A DNA stretch of 64,000 nt from Pelecanus crispus. Taxonomy: Eukaryota > Chordata > Aves > Pelecaniformes > Pelecanidae. Below, one piece after another: positions 13,301-28,300 of the stretch (position 1 is the stretch's first letter; each line of letters starts with the position of its first letter). The stretch covers positions 40,511,044 through 40,575,043 of the forward strand of contig NC_134649.1 of the NCBI RefSeq assembly GCF_030463565.1. The letters run 5' to 3'. A model generated the notes under the pieces. The model was not told the origin of the DNA and ran no database searches. It saw only the letters and a program-made list of their open reading frames with translations. Made by a program: the position numbers and the translations under genes.

Positions 13301-16300
13301 TGATGCCATAAATACCTGCCATGTGCTTGCGGCATGTGTGCAAGGCATTGATAAGGAGACTTGTCATACACCTTCCTTTCTGGGCCTCCCCGTGGCAGGC
13401 AACAGAGGGTCAGTTTAATGTGTAAGAGAAGGCCCAGGATGGGATGGTGGCAGCCCATGGCGCATTGGAGGCTGGTAGCTGCAGATTTCTTGCTATCTCC
13501 TTCCCGCCAGCACCTCCCCACCCAGATAAGAGGCTGCATGGAGCCTCAGGTTCATTCCTGAACCGCTCTTCTCTCTCCCTTTGCTCAGATTTTCTTTTTC
13601 TGCTTCAATTTTCTGAAGCACATCACCTCTGAGGAGTTCTCTGCTGTGAAGTCACAGAGGTAAGGAGCCTGTGCCTGCTGCTGCATGGGCTGCAGAGCCA
13701 GGGAGCTTGTTAGTGCTGTTCCTTTGGGGAGATGGAAGCCCTGGTGTCCTGGCCCAGTTTTCTTTAATTTATTCTGCACTCTGAAGGCTGCAAAATGGGG
13801 CCGAGGCTTGTGAGGTGCCACATTGTGCTCTGGAAAACTGTCCATGCTGAAATGTGCTCTCTGCTTAATGACTGTCCGTGGCTGCTTTAGCACGGATGAG
13901 CCCAGAGGTGTGTACTCTGGCTCAAGCAGGCTGTGCGGCAAGCTCCATCAGGCACTGCAGGGGGGAGCGGGGTGGCTGGTTTTTAACAGACTGCTAAACA
14001 TTAACCCCTTCCTATTTCAGGAGGGGCAGAAAGAAACAAAGCCCACCCTGGAGGCTCTGAATAAGCAGATGTCTGCCTGCAGCCTGTTGCCACCCTCTCA
14101 AAGCACAGGGTGTGTGGGCTGGGACTGTTAGGAGAGTCGGATACCATGCGCTGGCCCCATCCCCTCCCCTCTGCCCCTGCACAGCTAACTCCCCACTGCT
14201 CTGATCCACTGTGTGCTACAGAGATCTGGCTATGGCCAGCATCCACGCAGCCCTGAAGCGTGGCTGAGGTAACTTTGTCTTTCCTTCCCCAGAAGGAAGA
14301 GTTTGCCGCCTGGCTTCACCCTGGAAGAGATCTGCATGCTCAGTGAGTGCTGCTGCCGAGCATCAGCACCCCTGGGTGCTGGTAATGGTTGATCGCTTGG
14401 GGGCTTGGGTTCCCAGCATCAAGGTGACTACAAATGGGTATGCTTCCCTCGCGGCCTCGCAAGAGCACAGCCCCAGGGCACATGGGAAGTGTATTGCTTA
14501 AAGGGAGAGAAAGTGAGCAAGACCAAGCTAGTCTTCAGGTAGCTCTGTTTTCTTTTCTCTAGAGCAGAGAGACCGAGGCAGCACCACAAGTCTGAGCAGC
14601 GACTTCTCCCTGGGGACAGAAAGTTCCCCTGGAGCAGCTGGGAGCTTCACCTATGAAGCAGTGGAGCTGATGCCAGCAGGAGCACAGGCTCAAGCAGCAT
14701 GGTGAGGACATGACCACTCAGTGGGCTGCAGAACAAAAGGAGCAGGCTCTGAGCACAGTAGAAAAGATATTTCTGAAATTCCTCGCCCTCCAGGTCTGCT
14801 CTCTGTGGCATGGGTTCCTTACAGTGGAGGGAGGAATTTGGCTGTCAGAGGCTTTGCTGCAACTTGCACTACAGAACTTCTGTACCAAAAATTGGAGACC
14901 ACCCCATGTTGAAGACTGTCAGGCTTCTGTGGGGATGCTCCTGAAGTTTGTCCCCTGATGAGAGTAAAGCAGCTTTGTTTCATTTTCACCAGTTTCACTG
15001 TTAAACTTCACCCAGAAAGGTTTTCATTACTTTTGAGAGATGGTTCCAAACTACCAGAAAAATTACATTTGGCAGCAGCTTCCCCAGGGAAAAGTGGAGA
15101 CAGTTTAGTTGCCCTCAAATTGAAGCTTCATCAGTTTATGGAAGAGATTACACAGGGGAGTGTCTGCAGTTAGTGGTAGGTGGGCTGGATGGCCAAGAAT
15201 CCCCTCTAAACTTTAAGCCTCTCTAGCAGCACGAGGTGTGTGAGCTGAAAGCAGGTTGCTGCCTGCAGTGCTGTTTAGAGATACTTTGGGGGGAGAATAT
15301 GAAATTCTCAGTGCTCCCTATTGATAGAGGGTCACATAGGACTCTCCTGGGGATGCAGGTAGCTGTCTGGAAGCAGGGACTGGGGAAGGTGTCTGGCAAC
15401 TCTGCTGCTCTGGGACAGGCATTGTGCTTGCTTGTGGAATTTCTGGTGCTGTTTGGGGATTTCAGAACCTTGCTGTAGGGTTGCCCCTCTCAGTTTAATT
15501 TTTGTCTCCTCTCCCTCAGCACATGTGAAGATGCTCTTTTATATTGCAATTATTTTAAATTAAATCTGGGTTGTGCTGGAGGCAGTTAGAAGTCCTCTGG
15601 GACTAAGCCTGCAGCCGTGCTAGTGGCAGCAGCCTTTCTAAAGCACATTGTGATTCAATTTATAAAATGCTGAGGAGGGGAAGAGAGAATCTTCCTGCAG
15701 AATCACAAAATGGAGATGGGGAGTCCTAAACTGCGTTTGCCAAGTGAGCAGCACAGAGTCCTCTGACACACAGAGCCTGCCTATCCACAAAGTGACTGCA
15801 GCAAGTAGAGAACAACTTTCCATTTGCCTGGCTGCAGGGTAGTAAACTGGAAGCAGTTTTTTTTAAATCCTGCAGCACAAAATCTATACATGATTATTGC
15901 AAGATGTGAAGTGGCCAGAGCATGCTGGAGGAGATGTGCTGCACTTGTATCAGGGCTTGATTTTGTGACGTGTTTTCTAACTCTGGTTTGCTTTCATTCC
16001 TGTTGGAGACATCAGGCTCTGTTGGGGCTAGCTGCTGCTACCACAGGGATGGTTTGGGCCCATGCTGTGGGCATTGAGTTTGGGGAAGGGAAGATTGTGA
16101 TTCTTGCCACAAGAGCTTAGTGAGGGGAGTGGTCATGGATGTCTTGCTACGGGTTGTTGTGGCTGTTTAGTCTGGAGAACAGGTAGGGCTTGCTACGAGC
16201 CGGGCTGTGCATAGCGTGAGTGAGGAGAGGAGGGGATGTGCTTCATTTTGTTGTCCTGAAAACAGGCGGCCTCGAGGTCTCCTTGCAGGGAGAGGCATTT

Positions 16301-19300
16301 GGTTTTTAGCTGTACAAACCTGTTTCTGCAGGCAGTGCTTGGAGATGTTGGCAGCTATGATAACGTGAGATGAATAATGCTCGAGAGAGGCTGTGGTGTG
16401 ATGTTTGAGGGTGGACACACTTCAAGAAATGAAGAGAGGATATCGTGCTTTCCACTGTACAATGAGCCTGTCTTTAGCTGCACTTGCTAACAGTGCTCAA
16501 GATCTCAGTCAAAGCTGAGATGCCCTTCCAGATTCCAGGAAGAACAGCATCTTTTCTCCTTGAGTGTGTTTGCTTTAGACTTTTCCTTCTTACTTGTGTA
16601 CCTAGGGAGGTCTTTGTCCAGTTCACTGTGGTTTTCGAAGGAGAAAAATTCTTAGGACTCTTCCAGAAAAAAAACAAACTGATGTAAGAAAGAAAATCCT
16701 CTGCACATGGAGCGGCAGTGACGTGAATTAGTCCCAAATATGTGCGTCTGTTTGGCACATAGCTGGATGGTACTGTGAGCTAAGGCCTGCTGCAGCAATG
16801 GACAGTGAATCGCTCCGGAGTCTGAATGTGCTGGCTAGAAGAGAAGCCAGAGCAGTTCCTGGTTGTCAGGGGAGGACTGAAGGAGGGAGGACAGGGAGAG
16901 GACTGAAGTGCACCTACATCTGGAGTGACTGTCAGCTCTGAGCACATAGTTAGAAGGGTGGTCAGTGGTGCCTGAAGGGAACCACTAAAAGGGAAAATAA
17001 CACTGGTGCACACGAATGCCCACCTGGGCTGAGCTCCTTGGCTGATACACTCTGTAGAGTTAGAGCAGATTGAAATGGTCTTTCCCTGCTGGGAGGCCCC
17101 TTGCTTGAGGCATTTTTACAGCTAGACTAAACAAAGCAATCACTGCATGTGTGGGGGCCGATGCATTCTCCTGTCTCTGATTTCCAGGTCATGTGGATGG
17201 TGATCTATAAAAGCATGGGCTAAGATGGGCTGAGCTCAGTGTACCCCTGTCACTGAGTGGTTACCCATGACTCATGGTTCCTTGGGAGGGAGGAAGGCAG
17301 GTTCAATGGGAACAAGAGCTTGTAGCTGCTGGGGTAAAATGCAGCCTGTTGTGGAAAGGCTTCCTAGTTGGAGTATGTGGGAAAGTCAGCTTTTTCACCC
17401 AAGTCCTCCATCCCACAGGAGGAAGAGCTGTGCATCGTCACCACAAGCCGTGCTCTGGAGCAGGTCACAACAGTCTGAAGACAGGCTGCCTTCTGCAGGG
17501 ATGGTCGAAGTCAAGTCCTCCAGCTCCTCCTCATCAACCCATTCTGATAACTTCCTGAGGATTGGAAGCAGCCCACTGGAAGTGCCCAGATCCAGGTGAG
17601 GTGGGACAGAGTAAAGCATTTCTCAGCAAAATGAGTGTCTGGTAAAGGGAGTGCAGGGCTGCACTTGTGTCGCTCTGAGAACCCTGGAGCACATGTGTTT
17701 GCACCTACAAACAAGCCTTAGGAGGCCTGTTCCTCTCCAGCCTGACCTTGTGTGAAATGCTGGCCATTAAACACAGAGACTCCTGCCTCAGCCCATTTAG
17801 AGGAGTGAGGAACTGTGCTGATAAGAGCTAGGTGTCTGGTCTGCCTGTTCTCAGCACGTGCCTCAACTCCATGAGCTCTGGCATCTCTACATCCTGCATG
17901 CTTGGAGCTCACAGCACTTTCTCTGTCAAATGCATCCACAGGGGTTTGAAATGGCTGTGTTCTGTGGGGGAGGAAGCCTTTCAAACCAAGCAGACCTCAT
18001 TCTGCATCTGTCCTGTCCCCCTTTCCACCTGCTGACCCTCCTGACACTGCAGGGTGGAAAAACTCTGGGTGCTGGTGGCAAGCAGAGATAGGATCTGCTG
18101 GGAGCAAGTTGGGAGCAAGCTGCGAGCGCTGTGCCGGCACAAAGGATTTCACCCGGAAGGCTGTGTGTTCCTGCTGGGCAGCTGGGGAATGGGGACCCTG
18201 GACCTGAGCCTAATCTCATGCCATAACAAAGGATATTCTGGCACCCTTCTGGAGCCTGATGCTGTGGTAGGGCAAAGCAGAGCAGTGAGCGAGGCTAGGG
18301 AAGAAAGAACAGAGCCTGTGGAGCAAACACCATGTGTTTAGGCCGACAGGGGATAAAGAGGCTCTTAGATAAGAGGTTGCTGTTAACAGCATCAAACGCT
18401 TGTGTAGTCTCTGCAGGTTTTCTGATGAGTCTTTTTCTAGTGATTCCCTTCAGAAACAGCCACCAGCCAAATTTTAGTACTCTCTCATCACATGGAAAAT
18501 AAAATGACAAACAAGTAAAGCATTGAAAATTTATAAGACTTTCTTAGCAAGTGTCTTGATTCTGGAGAAGAATCACTGACAGTTTTCATAAATGATGCGA
18601 ACTGTTCTCCCTGGGGAAAGAGATCAATAGGATGTTTTTGAGTTGTTGCTGGGGCCCACCTCTATATTCACTATAAGATGAAACAAATCTCCCAAGAAGA
18701 GAAGAAAATACAGGAGAGAAAGCAGCTTGTCTTGCGGGCTGCTTTTGTTCATGGCGGTAATGCCACAGTTCCTGTGTGTGGTCTCATGCCATTCCCAAGA
18801 CTTGAGAGGCTGTTCAGCACTGGGCTGGTAGCGAGCTTGCAGCAATGCTGTGGAAGAAGTCATTTATAACGCTTCAGCCAGACGCTGCTCTGTGAGAGCC
18901 AAGAGGAGAAACAGAGTAGGCAGAAGAGCACCACGGGAAGGGGCTGAGCACACAGTCCCTGGGATTTGCATTCCAGGAGCTCAGAGTTGGTAAAGCCAGC
19001 AATTATCTTTCCTCTGGCTGTGTCTGGATGAGGCATCTATAAGCTTTAGGATGATTAGTGCCCACTGGTGTCAGGTGTTTAGAACCAGCACCCCCAGGGC
19101 TTGAGGGAGCAGGCAAGCATGGTGGGGAAGCTTGTTATTTCCAGGCCAGAGTGCCTGGGGGTGGCTTTTCCCTATACCAAATAAATATCCCTGAGAAGGA
19201 GTTACAGTATTCTGTCATTGTGAGAGGTAAATGTTCTATGAATTCCACTATAAACATTTTCCTGACCTTTATGATAGCTTCTATCATGGCCCAAAGTCTC

Positions 19301-22300
19301 TATAACCCTTCAACGCAGCAAGGTTGCACCAATCCACTCCCAATCCTTCTTAACTTTTGTGAACAAGGCAGTGCAAAGGGCTGGGGTAGAAAAAAGTACA
19401 TGATGGGGGAATAGGGGATAAAAGGGGAGCAAACCCATTGCACGGCCCGGAACCAAGGGAAGAGGAGAAGAGAATCAGTTGTGAAGCCAAAGCAATGAAA
19501 TCAGCTGCACGCAAAGATGATTAGCCTGCTACACTCGTGCTGGGTGGAGACTGTACACCTGTATACTCTACATCTTTGGGGTCATCTGGGTTTGCCCTGC
19601 TTCTCTCAGTGTGCAGGCTGGAGGAAATAAGCCTAGAGACCCTGCAGGGAGTGGGTGGAATTGTCAAGGCAACGCTGAACAGAGCTTCTCTTTCAAACCA
19701 AGTCTTCTGGTGCATTTCATGCTCCTTTGCCTCGTCATCCATTGCCAGATCAGTCAGACTGTGCCCTGCCTGCCTTCCCTGGGGTAACACTGTTAACAGC
19801 TCTGCTAGCTAAGGACTTGAGCAATGCATTACCTTGTCAGACGCTGATATGGCTTGCGCTTTTTGGGGCCTGAACATGGTATGTTTTCTCCAGAGAGGGA
19901 TTATGTCACTCCACTTGGCTTTGGTCTCCCTGATTGGACAATATTAGTCTGAATTTGTCTGGTGAGCTCCACGCAGGTAATGGATATCACAGTACCTTCA
20001 GCCACCGTTTTCCATCCTGAAGGAAGAGTCCCATTTTGGGTGGAGAAGGAGTGTATCTGTGATGGAAGGAAGAGGTAAATTCTGTCCCTTCACCCCCTGA
20101 AAAATAGTGGGACTAGGATGGAAAGGCTGGAGCACAGAAACTGATCAAGATGCCAAAAATAGCTTTATCTCTACAGTGCTGCCGGCAGGTTAACACCCAA
20201 GGCTGTTAAGATGAAGAAACTACCGTACTTGACTTCCTAATCCTCTAGTTGTGTGGCCATAGCAACAAAACACTTAACCACTGCAGCAGCAGTTGAGGAA
20301 AAATGGTTGCTTGTAAAATGCCAGCAGGCACCCTTCGGGTAGTTCATGTAAACAGCCCAGTCCATGTGCTGGCAGGCAGGGGAGCTCCGGAGGGAACGGG
20401 AAGGCGAGCCGGCAGAGAGCGATGAGCAGGGCCTGGGAGGGGAACTGGGGTGTCCTAAAGGAAGGAGTCACAAATGCCAAGTCAGCCAGTGGGAGCCAAG
20501 CCCCTCTCCTGGCCGGGCCATGTCAGTGATCTGCTGCTGCCATCATGTCACCAGCCCATCTTCTGAGTCCTGCTCTGATCCAGAGGTCCCAGGTACCCGT
20601 AAATCATGGGATGATTCTTGTTAGGCAAAGCAGTACAAAGGCAAATTCCTAGCAGTCTTTCTAGCTTGTCCCAATGCAATAGTAAGATCACATCTGCTGA
20701 GGGCAAACATGCATGAAGATAGTGCATAGGTTATTTGCAGAGTAGGACAAGGTTCTTCTTGTTCTACAAACAGAGCTCTGAGTGTGGCAGGTAGCGTGCG
20801 TTGAATCAAACTCCCTGCATGCGAGTGGGTAGCAGCTTGCAAACCATGTCCTGTGTTTGCATTTGACACTAATAGTCTAAGCATCCCATGACACTGCAGA
20901 AAAACCCTGTATCTCTGTCAGGGATTTAGCGTGTGTGCACATAGCACTAATGTGGATTAGCAGCTGGATAATCTTTGGTTGAATGTGCTTTTGCTAAGTC
21001 AATTAAACAAAACCCAAAGCACTATGATCTGAAGAGTCGAGATCTGCAGGAGTTAAATTGTGGAGGATCTGCTTTGGTCAACAGTCACAGAGAACTGCCT
21101 TACTTAAAGGGCTGCAGGCGGTTCAGGTGTGGGTCTGGAGGGAGTGCAGTGAGCGCAGAGAGGGACAGAGAAGCTGCTGTCTGTTGGCTTTGGGTGATTT
21201 GTTGGTAGGGATAAGACTGCATGCAGACTGTGTGTCTTACTCCTTACAGCCACCTGGCTTGGAAGCTGTGTCTGCGATGTGACAACTTGGGATAGCGACC
21301 ACAGCAGGACAGGAATTGTTTACAGGAATGTTTTCTGGAATTATTGCATGACTGTGCCACAAAATGTACTTGCCGGGTGGCACATGACTGTGCTGCAATC
21401 AAAAACGGTTGTGCTCGCAGCGGACTGGCTGCTCAGGCTGTTACAGCACTAACACAGCCTGTAGATAGCTGCCTGGGATTCAGCCAGGGCTCTCAGTAGA
21501 GCTCTCTGCCAAGTACTCCTTGCCAACATTTCCCACGCAAAGGTGGGAAGGGCCACCCTTTACTCCAGGTTGCCACAGTCTGCCTGTGTGTACGGTACCT
21601 ACTTAACGCTTCAATTTGAGGCACGAAGCATATGCTGGCAAATGAGCTGCTTCCCAAATAGTCCTAGGTGTGTAGAAATATGACAGGTGAGCGGAGGTGG
21701 CACAGGGCAGGATGAGAGCCTAGCTGCTGGGCACTTGGCACTCGTCTCAATTACGTGTTAAGAAATGGAAGGATCCCTGACTGTTGCTCTGCCTCCGGTA
21801 TTGGCTCTCCTCTGTTAAGCGAGTGTCCGTGTGCTCTGAAATACTCTATCGTGTGCAGCATGTTGCATGGGAAGCACTGACCTAATTAAAAGGAACTGTT
21901 CCAGGCTAGGAGCTGCCAGTTTATGGCCTGCTAGAGGTCCTTCCTTGTGTGAAGGAACAGCTTGCAGCTCATCTCTGTTTTGCTAATCTAATTTTGTTAA
22001 TCTTGCACTTTTGAGGGAGTTTCTTCCCACTCATGGACCTGAAGAGGTGGGTGTGTGAAGCTCACTTTCATTCTCTTTCTGTCTGCCATTAGATGTCTGT
22101 GGCAGAGACAGCAACTTGAAGACTTGCTGTATCTCATCTCTCCTAACCGCGTCAGCTTTGCTGTAGTCGTCCGGCTGCTTCCCAAGACCCTTCGCGCTGC
22201 CCTCGCAGCTAGCCAGCCTCTGGCATGGCTGTAATGTGTTGCAAACTTGTTGTTCTTACAGGCTTGAGAACTGGTCCTGGTGCTGCCCCAGCCCCAGCTT

Positions 22301-25300
22301 GCTCTGGGGGCCTCACCAAAACCTTTTTTGGGCCTCTGCAGCAAGACTTTACGAGGAGCCTTCAGGGGTAGAAATAACAGGAAGACTTTCTCCTTTAGCA
22401 TTGTCTGGATTGCATTGGGATACAGTCATCCTAGAGATCTGGTCTCGGTCTCAAGCCAAGCTCAGCTTTTAAGAAGCTCTGCTGCCCTTGCAATGCGAAC
22501 GCAAGATTTCCCATGCTATGCCTTCCCACCTGTCTCACCCAGCCTTAGCCCCTGCTGTCTCTCGAGGCTGTTCAAGATGATTGTTGGTTGTGACACTTCC
22601 TCAGGAGCCTCCCTTGAGAAGGCACTGGGGATAGAGGGGAAAGTTTGCCATGATATCTTCGCTCTGCTGGCTAGGCTGAGATATCTAAGCCAGGAAAGAG
22701 ATGACCTGGACTCATTGCAGAGCTTTGAACTCCTAGACTCCTATGCCATTAGGTTAGATGTAACTTGACTAAGTTTGCACAGCTGCTTGACAACATCGGG
22801 CACCCCAGGAAGAGTTAGAGAGCTAGAGAGCCACTGAGAGTCAGTCTTGCAGGAGGTACATGACACTTTGATCAACCTGTCCAAGAAAGGAATCAAGAGG
22901 TGACTTGATCCGCCTCCAAGAGGTGGTGTAAGATCAGTCTAATCTTAGCTGACAACCATGGAAAGTGACCAGCAGCTGGAAGCTGAGACCACACATGCAA
23001 AGCAGGAAACAATTTTCTGCTCACCTTTTTTTAGCACAGACTCATCTGGCCAGTGTGGTTGATGATACTGGGCAGAGGGACATTTTTACAGTCCCTGGGA
23101 CCCTGGATTACGTCTTGGTTCCTTTGCTTGCCACATGGGCACAGTCTCCTAGGCAGGCTCCTGATACTACTCTCCCTTTGCAAGAACTGCAGTGCTCTGC
23201 TCAGTTCTCTTCACCTTCACCTGGAGATCCTGCCATAGCCCAAGCCCTCCTCTGCCATTCAGAGTCTCCCTGTTTGTTTCTGCCTGGCCCCAAACGTCTA
23301 TCCTCTGTTCAGCAACTCATTACTTTTCTGGCAGCAATGATGTCCCTGTCTACTTTCAGCCCAAGCCCATTGCCTATAGACCTTCTTACTGCTTTAGCTC
23401 CAATTCTTGTCACTGTGTGTGACGCTCCTGTTTTTCCTGTCTGGCTGTGCGGTACTCTCAGGGAGGTGACATCCTCCTCTTCCCTCTGCACTGAAGCAGT
23501 GTTCCTCTATGCTTCTCCCTGGCTTCCTGCACTGTTCCCACTGTGCTTCCAGCATGACACTGTGCTCTGGGCCCAAATGCTCTGCCTGCTCTCCTTCATC
23601 AAGCTGACTTCCTCGGCTTTATCTTCCAAAGGCAGGGAGACGGGTAGATGTCATTGAACAGCTGCTCCCTTTCCCTTATGAATTCCTTGCATTCCAGGTA
23701 AGATTATCCCTGTTTGACCTCCAAAAGGTCTTTCTAAGAGTATATGTTGCAGTTTCATTTCCAATGAAATGCCCTCATTCTGACTACAGTGTTACATGCT
23801 CTGGGAAAAACACCTTTTTGCAGGAAGAGGTCCTCCCAATACTTAGCGTTCACAGCACCTCTCTGAACCTCACTGCTCAGTTCATTGAGCAGCCAGAGAG
23901 CAAGAGCTAATGCACGGCAGGTGAAGCTCTGCTCTTCCCATTTTCTGCTGTGATGCCTTTCCAGAGCCTGAACTTCCAGACGGTGGTGTTACCCCCAAAC
24001 TGCAGCTGCGGGAATGTTAGCACTGTGATGGGAAGCTGACGTGCAAGGAGCTATTTGACTTCCCCTTCTCTGCTTGTGCAGCCAGCTCAGGACCGTGTTT
24101 CAGACTTCTCAGACTTGACCATATTGATCAGACTAGTTAAATGGCAGGCTTGGAATTAGATCCAGATTGCAAATAGGTTTCTCGCTGTGCATCTCCCCTC
24201 ACCCTTGCCTTCCGGTCTCACTGAGGTCCTTCTTGCTGTGGGAGTTCCTGTCTTTCTAGCTGTTCTCCTGGTCTCTTGGGGAGCAGCTGCAGTGCGCCAC
24301 TGCTATTCTTAGCTGGGAAGACAGCGTGCAAGTACCTGGCCCGGCAGAGCTGGAGCTGGTGCACTGCTATCTGCCCAGCAGATCTCAGATAAATTATCCA
24401 GAAGATCTCGGTAGTGTGTAATTGAGTAGCTCTGCCACAGGCTGTGCTTCCAGCTACGTATGCTCTGCTGTGCAGCGGGGCACAGTAATTGCTTGCTCCC
24501 CAGAAGCCAAGAGCTCTGGGCTCGTCTCAAGTGATTGTGCCCTCTTCTCAGATTTTGGAGGGACTCCTCAGATTCACTTCTCAGATTTCATGCTTCCTTC
24601 TTTCCTGGTGGGAGGTTGCAGACATCAAACAGTTATCCTCCTGTGGCTATTTTTCCTATCCTAAAGATATTTTGCCACCTGGTTTCTGGCACAGTCCATT
24701 CTTCTAACACAGGAATGAAAAGGTCTTCAGATGCTGCGGGGGTGGGGGTGCCCTGGGGATGTCTTGAGCAGTGACTGGCTCTGTTCAGATCTGGTGTTAA
24801 TGCCTCAGGAGTGATCTGCTTTCTAACGGCTGCCGGACCAAGGACCTCTGAGTCTTCCTCAGCACTAACCAAGTCACAACCTTGATTCTCCATCAGGCCT
24901 TGCCGCTGCCCTAGGATGTGCTAACAGCTACAACAAGCAACACGGTGATGCCCTTTGTATAGCACCGCATCCACATCTGTGAGGGATTTGGGGCAGGACG
25001 TGCCGTTGCATCTCGCTAATGGGTTTCACAGTTCTGCATGGCCATCTGCTTCTTGCTGGCTCTGTCCTGTCCAGCTCCTGGTGTGCTCCTGCTGCTTTGT
25101 CGGCCCCAGCCAGCTTGGCTCTCCCCTCGCTTTCAAAGGAAAGGCTTGGCCTGGGGCCCAGCCAGAGCTGCATGTTGCACCCTGGTCCCAAGAGTGTCAA
25201 AGCTGCTGGCACAGGCGCTGCTGGCAGCCAGCCCAGCGGGTCCCTGGCACCAGCGTTAGTGAAAGGCATGTGGCTGAATGACCTGACTGATCGCGCCGTC

Positions 25301-28300
25301 TCCCTCTCTCTCTGCCCCAGATCGGCGGACCATTCTCTGCCCGGATCTTCCGTTTCCACAGACTTTGGCAGCTGGCAGATGGTGACAGGGTGTGGCAGTA
25401 TTCGGGAGCAGGCAATCCTGAGCACAGACGCCTCTCTCCCTTGCAGCTTCCCGGATGAGTTCCCTAGCGCTTGCCTGTAAGTGTCTCAAACGTAGGATCT
25501 CTCTTTGGGTCTCTCGGCTGGCTGCGAGCGCTGGAACTTTTATCACCCTGGCACTTTTGAAGAAGCCTGGGAGCCCATAACAAGTCTTCCCTGCCTTGAT
25601 GCTTTTCATCCACAAATTGAGTCACTGAGCACTCTGCTTATGCTGAACTCGGAAAGAAAGCGGCATTTCCTCTGCCTAGTGACGGGGGGGCACTTTGCTT
25701 TCTGTACGAAGAAGAGGCTTTTCTCTCTTCCCTGAAGATGCTGAATTTGGGCATAACTGAGTGCATTTGAGGATGCATGCTTGTCAGGGCAGGACTGGTA
25801 ACCCAGATTTTCTTGCTTTTGGATCTTGCTCATCTCCATCTCCCCGCTGGGTTCAGGTTGTTGCTGCAGTAAGAGAGCGGCTTTTCTTCTGTCAGCCCGA
25901 TTTTTGTCTGACCACACGTGGCATCATTTGCAGGTGCTGCGTCTGGCCAGTGCAGAGCAGCAGAGACCCTGCATCTTGCCGTGTAAAATGGCTGGGAGGC
26001 AAATGTTCCTCCCCAAATAGAAAACCACCTCTGTGGAAGCTTGAAAGACAGGAGATGCACTTTAATTGCTGTTAGAGGAGAACCTTGGCTTGTGCCTTCA
26101 GGCTGCAAACTCTCAATCAAGAAACTGAAATGGCAGATCAGGGGCTGCTGCTAACTAGCTGTGCTGGAGCTGTGCTGCCAAACGCTTGCAGTCCGTTACC
26201 GAGGTCTGAGTATGTGCTTTGGAGGCAGAGGGCAAGCGACACGAAAACCAACGTCTCCTGTGAGACAGGCTAGCTGCCCTCCTGTGAAACAGGCTCGCCT
26301 TCTCATGTGGCTGTGTGCGGTGCTGCTGAGCAGAGCAGGAGCTCCCAAGTTATGATTAAGCTGCAAGACCCATGAATTGGCAGATTGAAGAATTGTGAGG
26401 GATGTTGGACATGGCCTGGATGAGATTTGCTCTCCTTTCACAAGGACACACTGTGCTGCTTCTGTAGGATTTTGGAGATCGTTGAAGGAGTAGAAGGGAC
26501 TGAAGGATGGGTGGCTGAAGTAGCAACTGCTTCCTCAACCTGGCTGTGCTTGGTGGCTACTGATCACCAGCAAGTTGTTGCTGCCCTTCTTGGAGTTGGA
26601 TCTAATGTCAGAATAGGGAATTCAGTAGAGAGAAATGTGATTTGAAGTTGAGCTCTGCCTGTGCTGAAACCATAGGTTCATGCATTTTGGAGTCCAGCTT
26701 GGGACAGCCGGGTTCAAAGGGAGGGGAGCAGTGGTGGTGCTTCTCCCATGGGTGTGCAGCAGATGCTGCAAGTGCTTTGCCCTGTTCAGCTCTTCACTGG
26801 AGCTGTGGGGTGCTCAGGACCGCTCGACTGCAGGTGCTGGGAGCAGGCACTGTTTGGAAGGGACGAAGAGTTCCCAGGGATGTTGTGTTGAGCTTGACAC
26901 AGGGCCTCTACTCTCTCTGCTCTGCATCAGCTGTTTGCTCAGGAGGCCATTGTGGTTTTATCCCAGTTTGTCGCAGCCCAGCACAGTATGAGTTTTTGGA
27001 AAATTAAATTCCATTTAAGTTCCCACTTATATCTCAGCTGGCAGCAGCTCGATGAAGGTATGCTTTTCACAGCCTACTTCCTTGTGCTTGTGTGGGGCTT
27101 GTCAGGGCTTACTTAGAGCTGGGGCTTTGACAGCCTCCTCTCATCCTGCACCCCAAGCTGCAGGCGAGCGGGCAGGCTGTAGGAAGTGTAGCGGGGCAGA
27201 GCGCTGTGGATTTGGCAAGGAAACGTGACCTGCCTCCCTGGTTGAACTGCTCAGAGTGAAATGGTGCAGCCGGTCTGCAGGGCTTGGTGTTGGGCAGTGG
27301 CCGGCCGCTTGACCCTGCGCCCTGGAGTGTCTCACTCCATGAAAGAAACCTAAAAATCTAAATACAAAATCTGCCCTGTAAAGAGGCGCGAGAGCCAGAA
27401 GACACAGGACCTAACTGCTGCACGCCCTCACTTACCTCTGCATGTGAGATTTAAGATCACTGTACTTGGGTGCAAGTAAGTCCTGCTTTCATGTAGCTTA
27501 TTTTTAATGCTGGCAGGTTTGTGAGTTCCACGTCCTAATTAGGTTGCCAAAAAGCATCTTTTTAATGTGTTTAGATATGTTGCCTTTTTCTTTTGCCCTC
27601 TGGCTTCTCTTTATTATCAGACACTGTAAACAGCGGCCCGGTTGGCTGCCTCGGCATCGCTTGCTGTTTATAGGCCTCCCACCATATCCTCTTGCTGCTG
27701 TTTCCGGACCGAAGCTGTTGGCTGTGGGTGGTTAACGCTTCCATTCAAATGAGCTGTGCCAATTTATAGCCAGCCCAGGCGCTGGAGAGATTAAAGAGAA
27801 TTTTTTATGGGGAAGGTTTGCGCTGTGCCCTTGGAGTGACCTTTGAGGAATGTCTTATTCTCTCTGGGAACCACTGGCACGTCACAGAGGTGCTGCAGCA
27901 AGGACCATGTCAGCTTGGAACAGCTGCCTCTGAACCCTAGTCTTGCTTTCCCCTGCTCCCTCGGCTGAAATATTGCCTTCCTTCTGCTCTCTTCCGCCCG
28001 CCCCTAACCAGGTGCGTGGATCAGCTGGAGAGGAGAGCAGGTCCCTGGGGAAGCCGTGCCCTACTCTGCACGCAGCCCTCCTGCTTGCAGAGAGCAGCTG
28101 TGCTGGGGAGCAGGAGTAAAACGCCGCTCAGCTCTCGTCTTTCCACGTCTGGAGCGCTCCTTGGGGCTTTTGTCACCTTGTCTGCCCCCCTCTCATTCCC
28201 CCTTCCCTAAAGCTGTTTGTGCTGGCGCAAGCGCGAGAGGCTGGGGCTGGTAGAAGCGAGGGATGGTCACAAATAGGTTGGAAGCGACTGTCCAGGCACG

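Noticed and set aside
16158-16181. CR1-like phrase ggctgtttagtctggagaac
   Set aside because: Only about 23 bp resemble an internal CR1 sequence and the flanks do not continue the match.
19058-19414. 118-codon open frame in the MTMR14 intron
   Set aside because: No recognisable domain, no splice sites fitting MTMR14, and length within chance for the region scanned.
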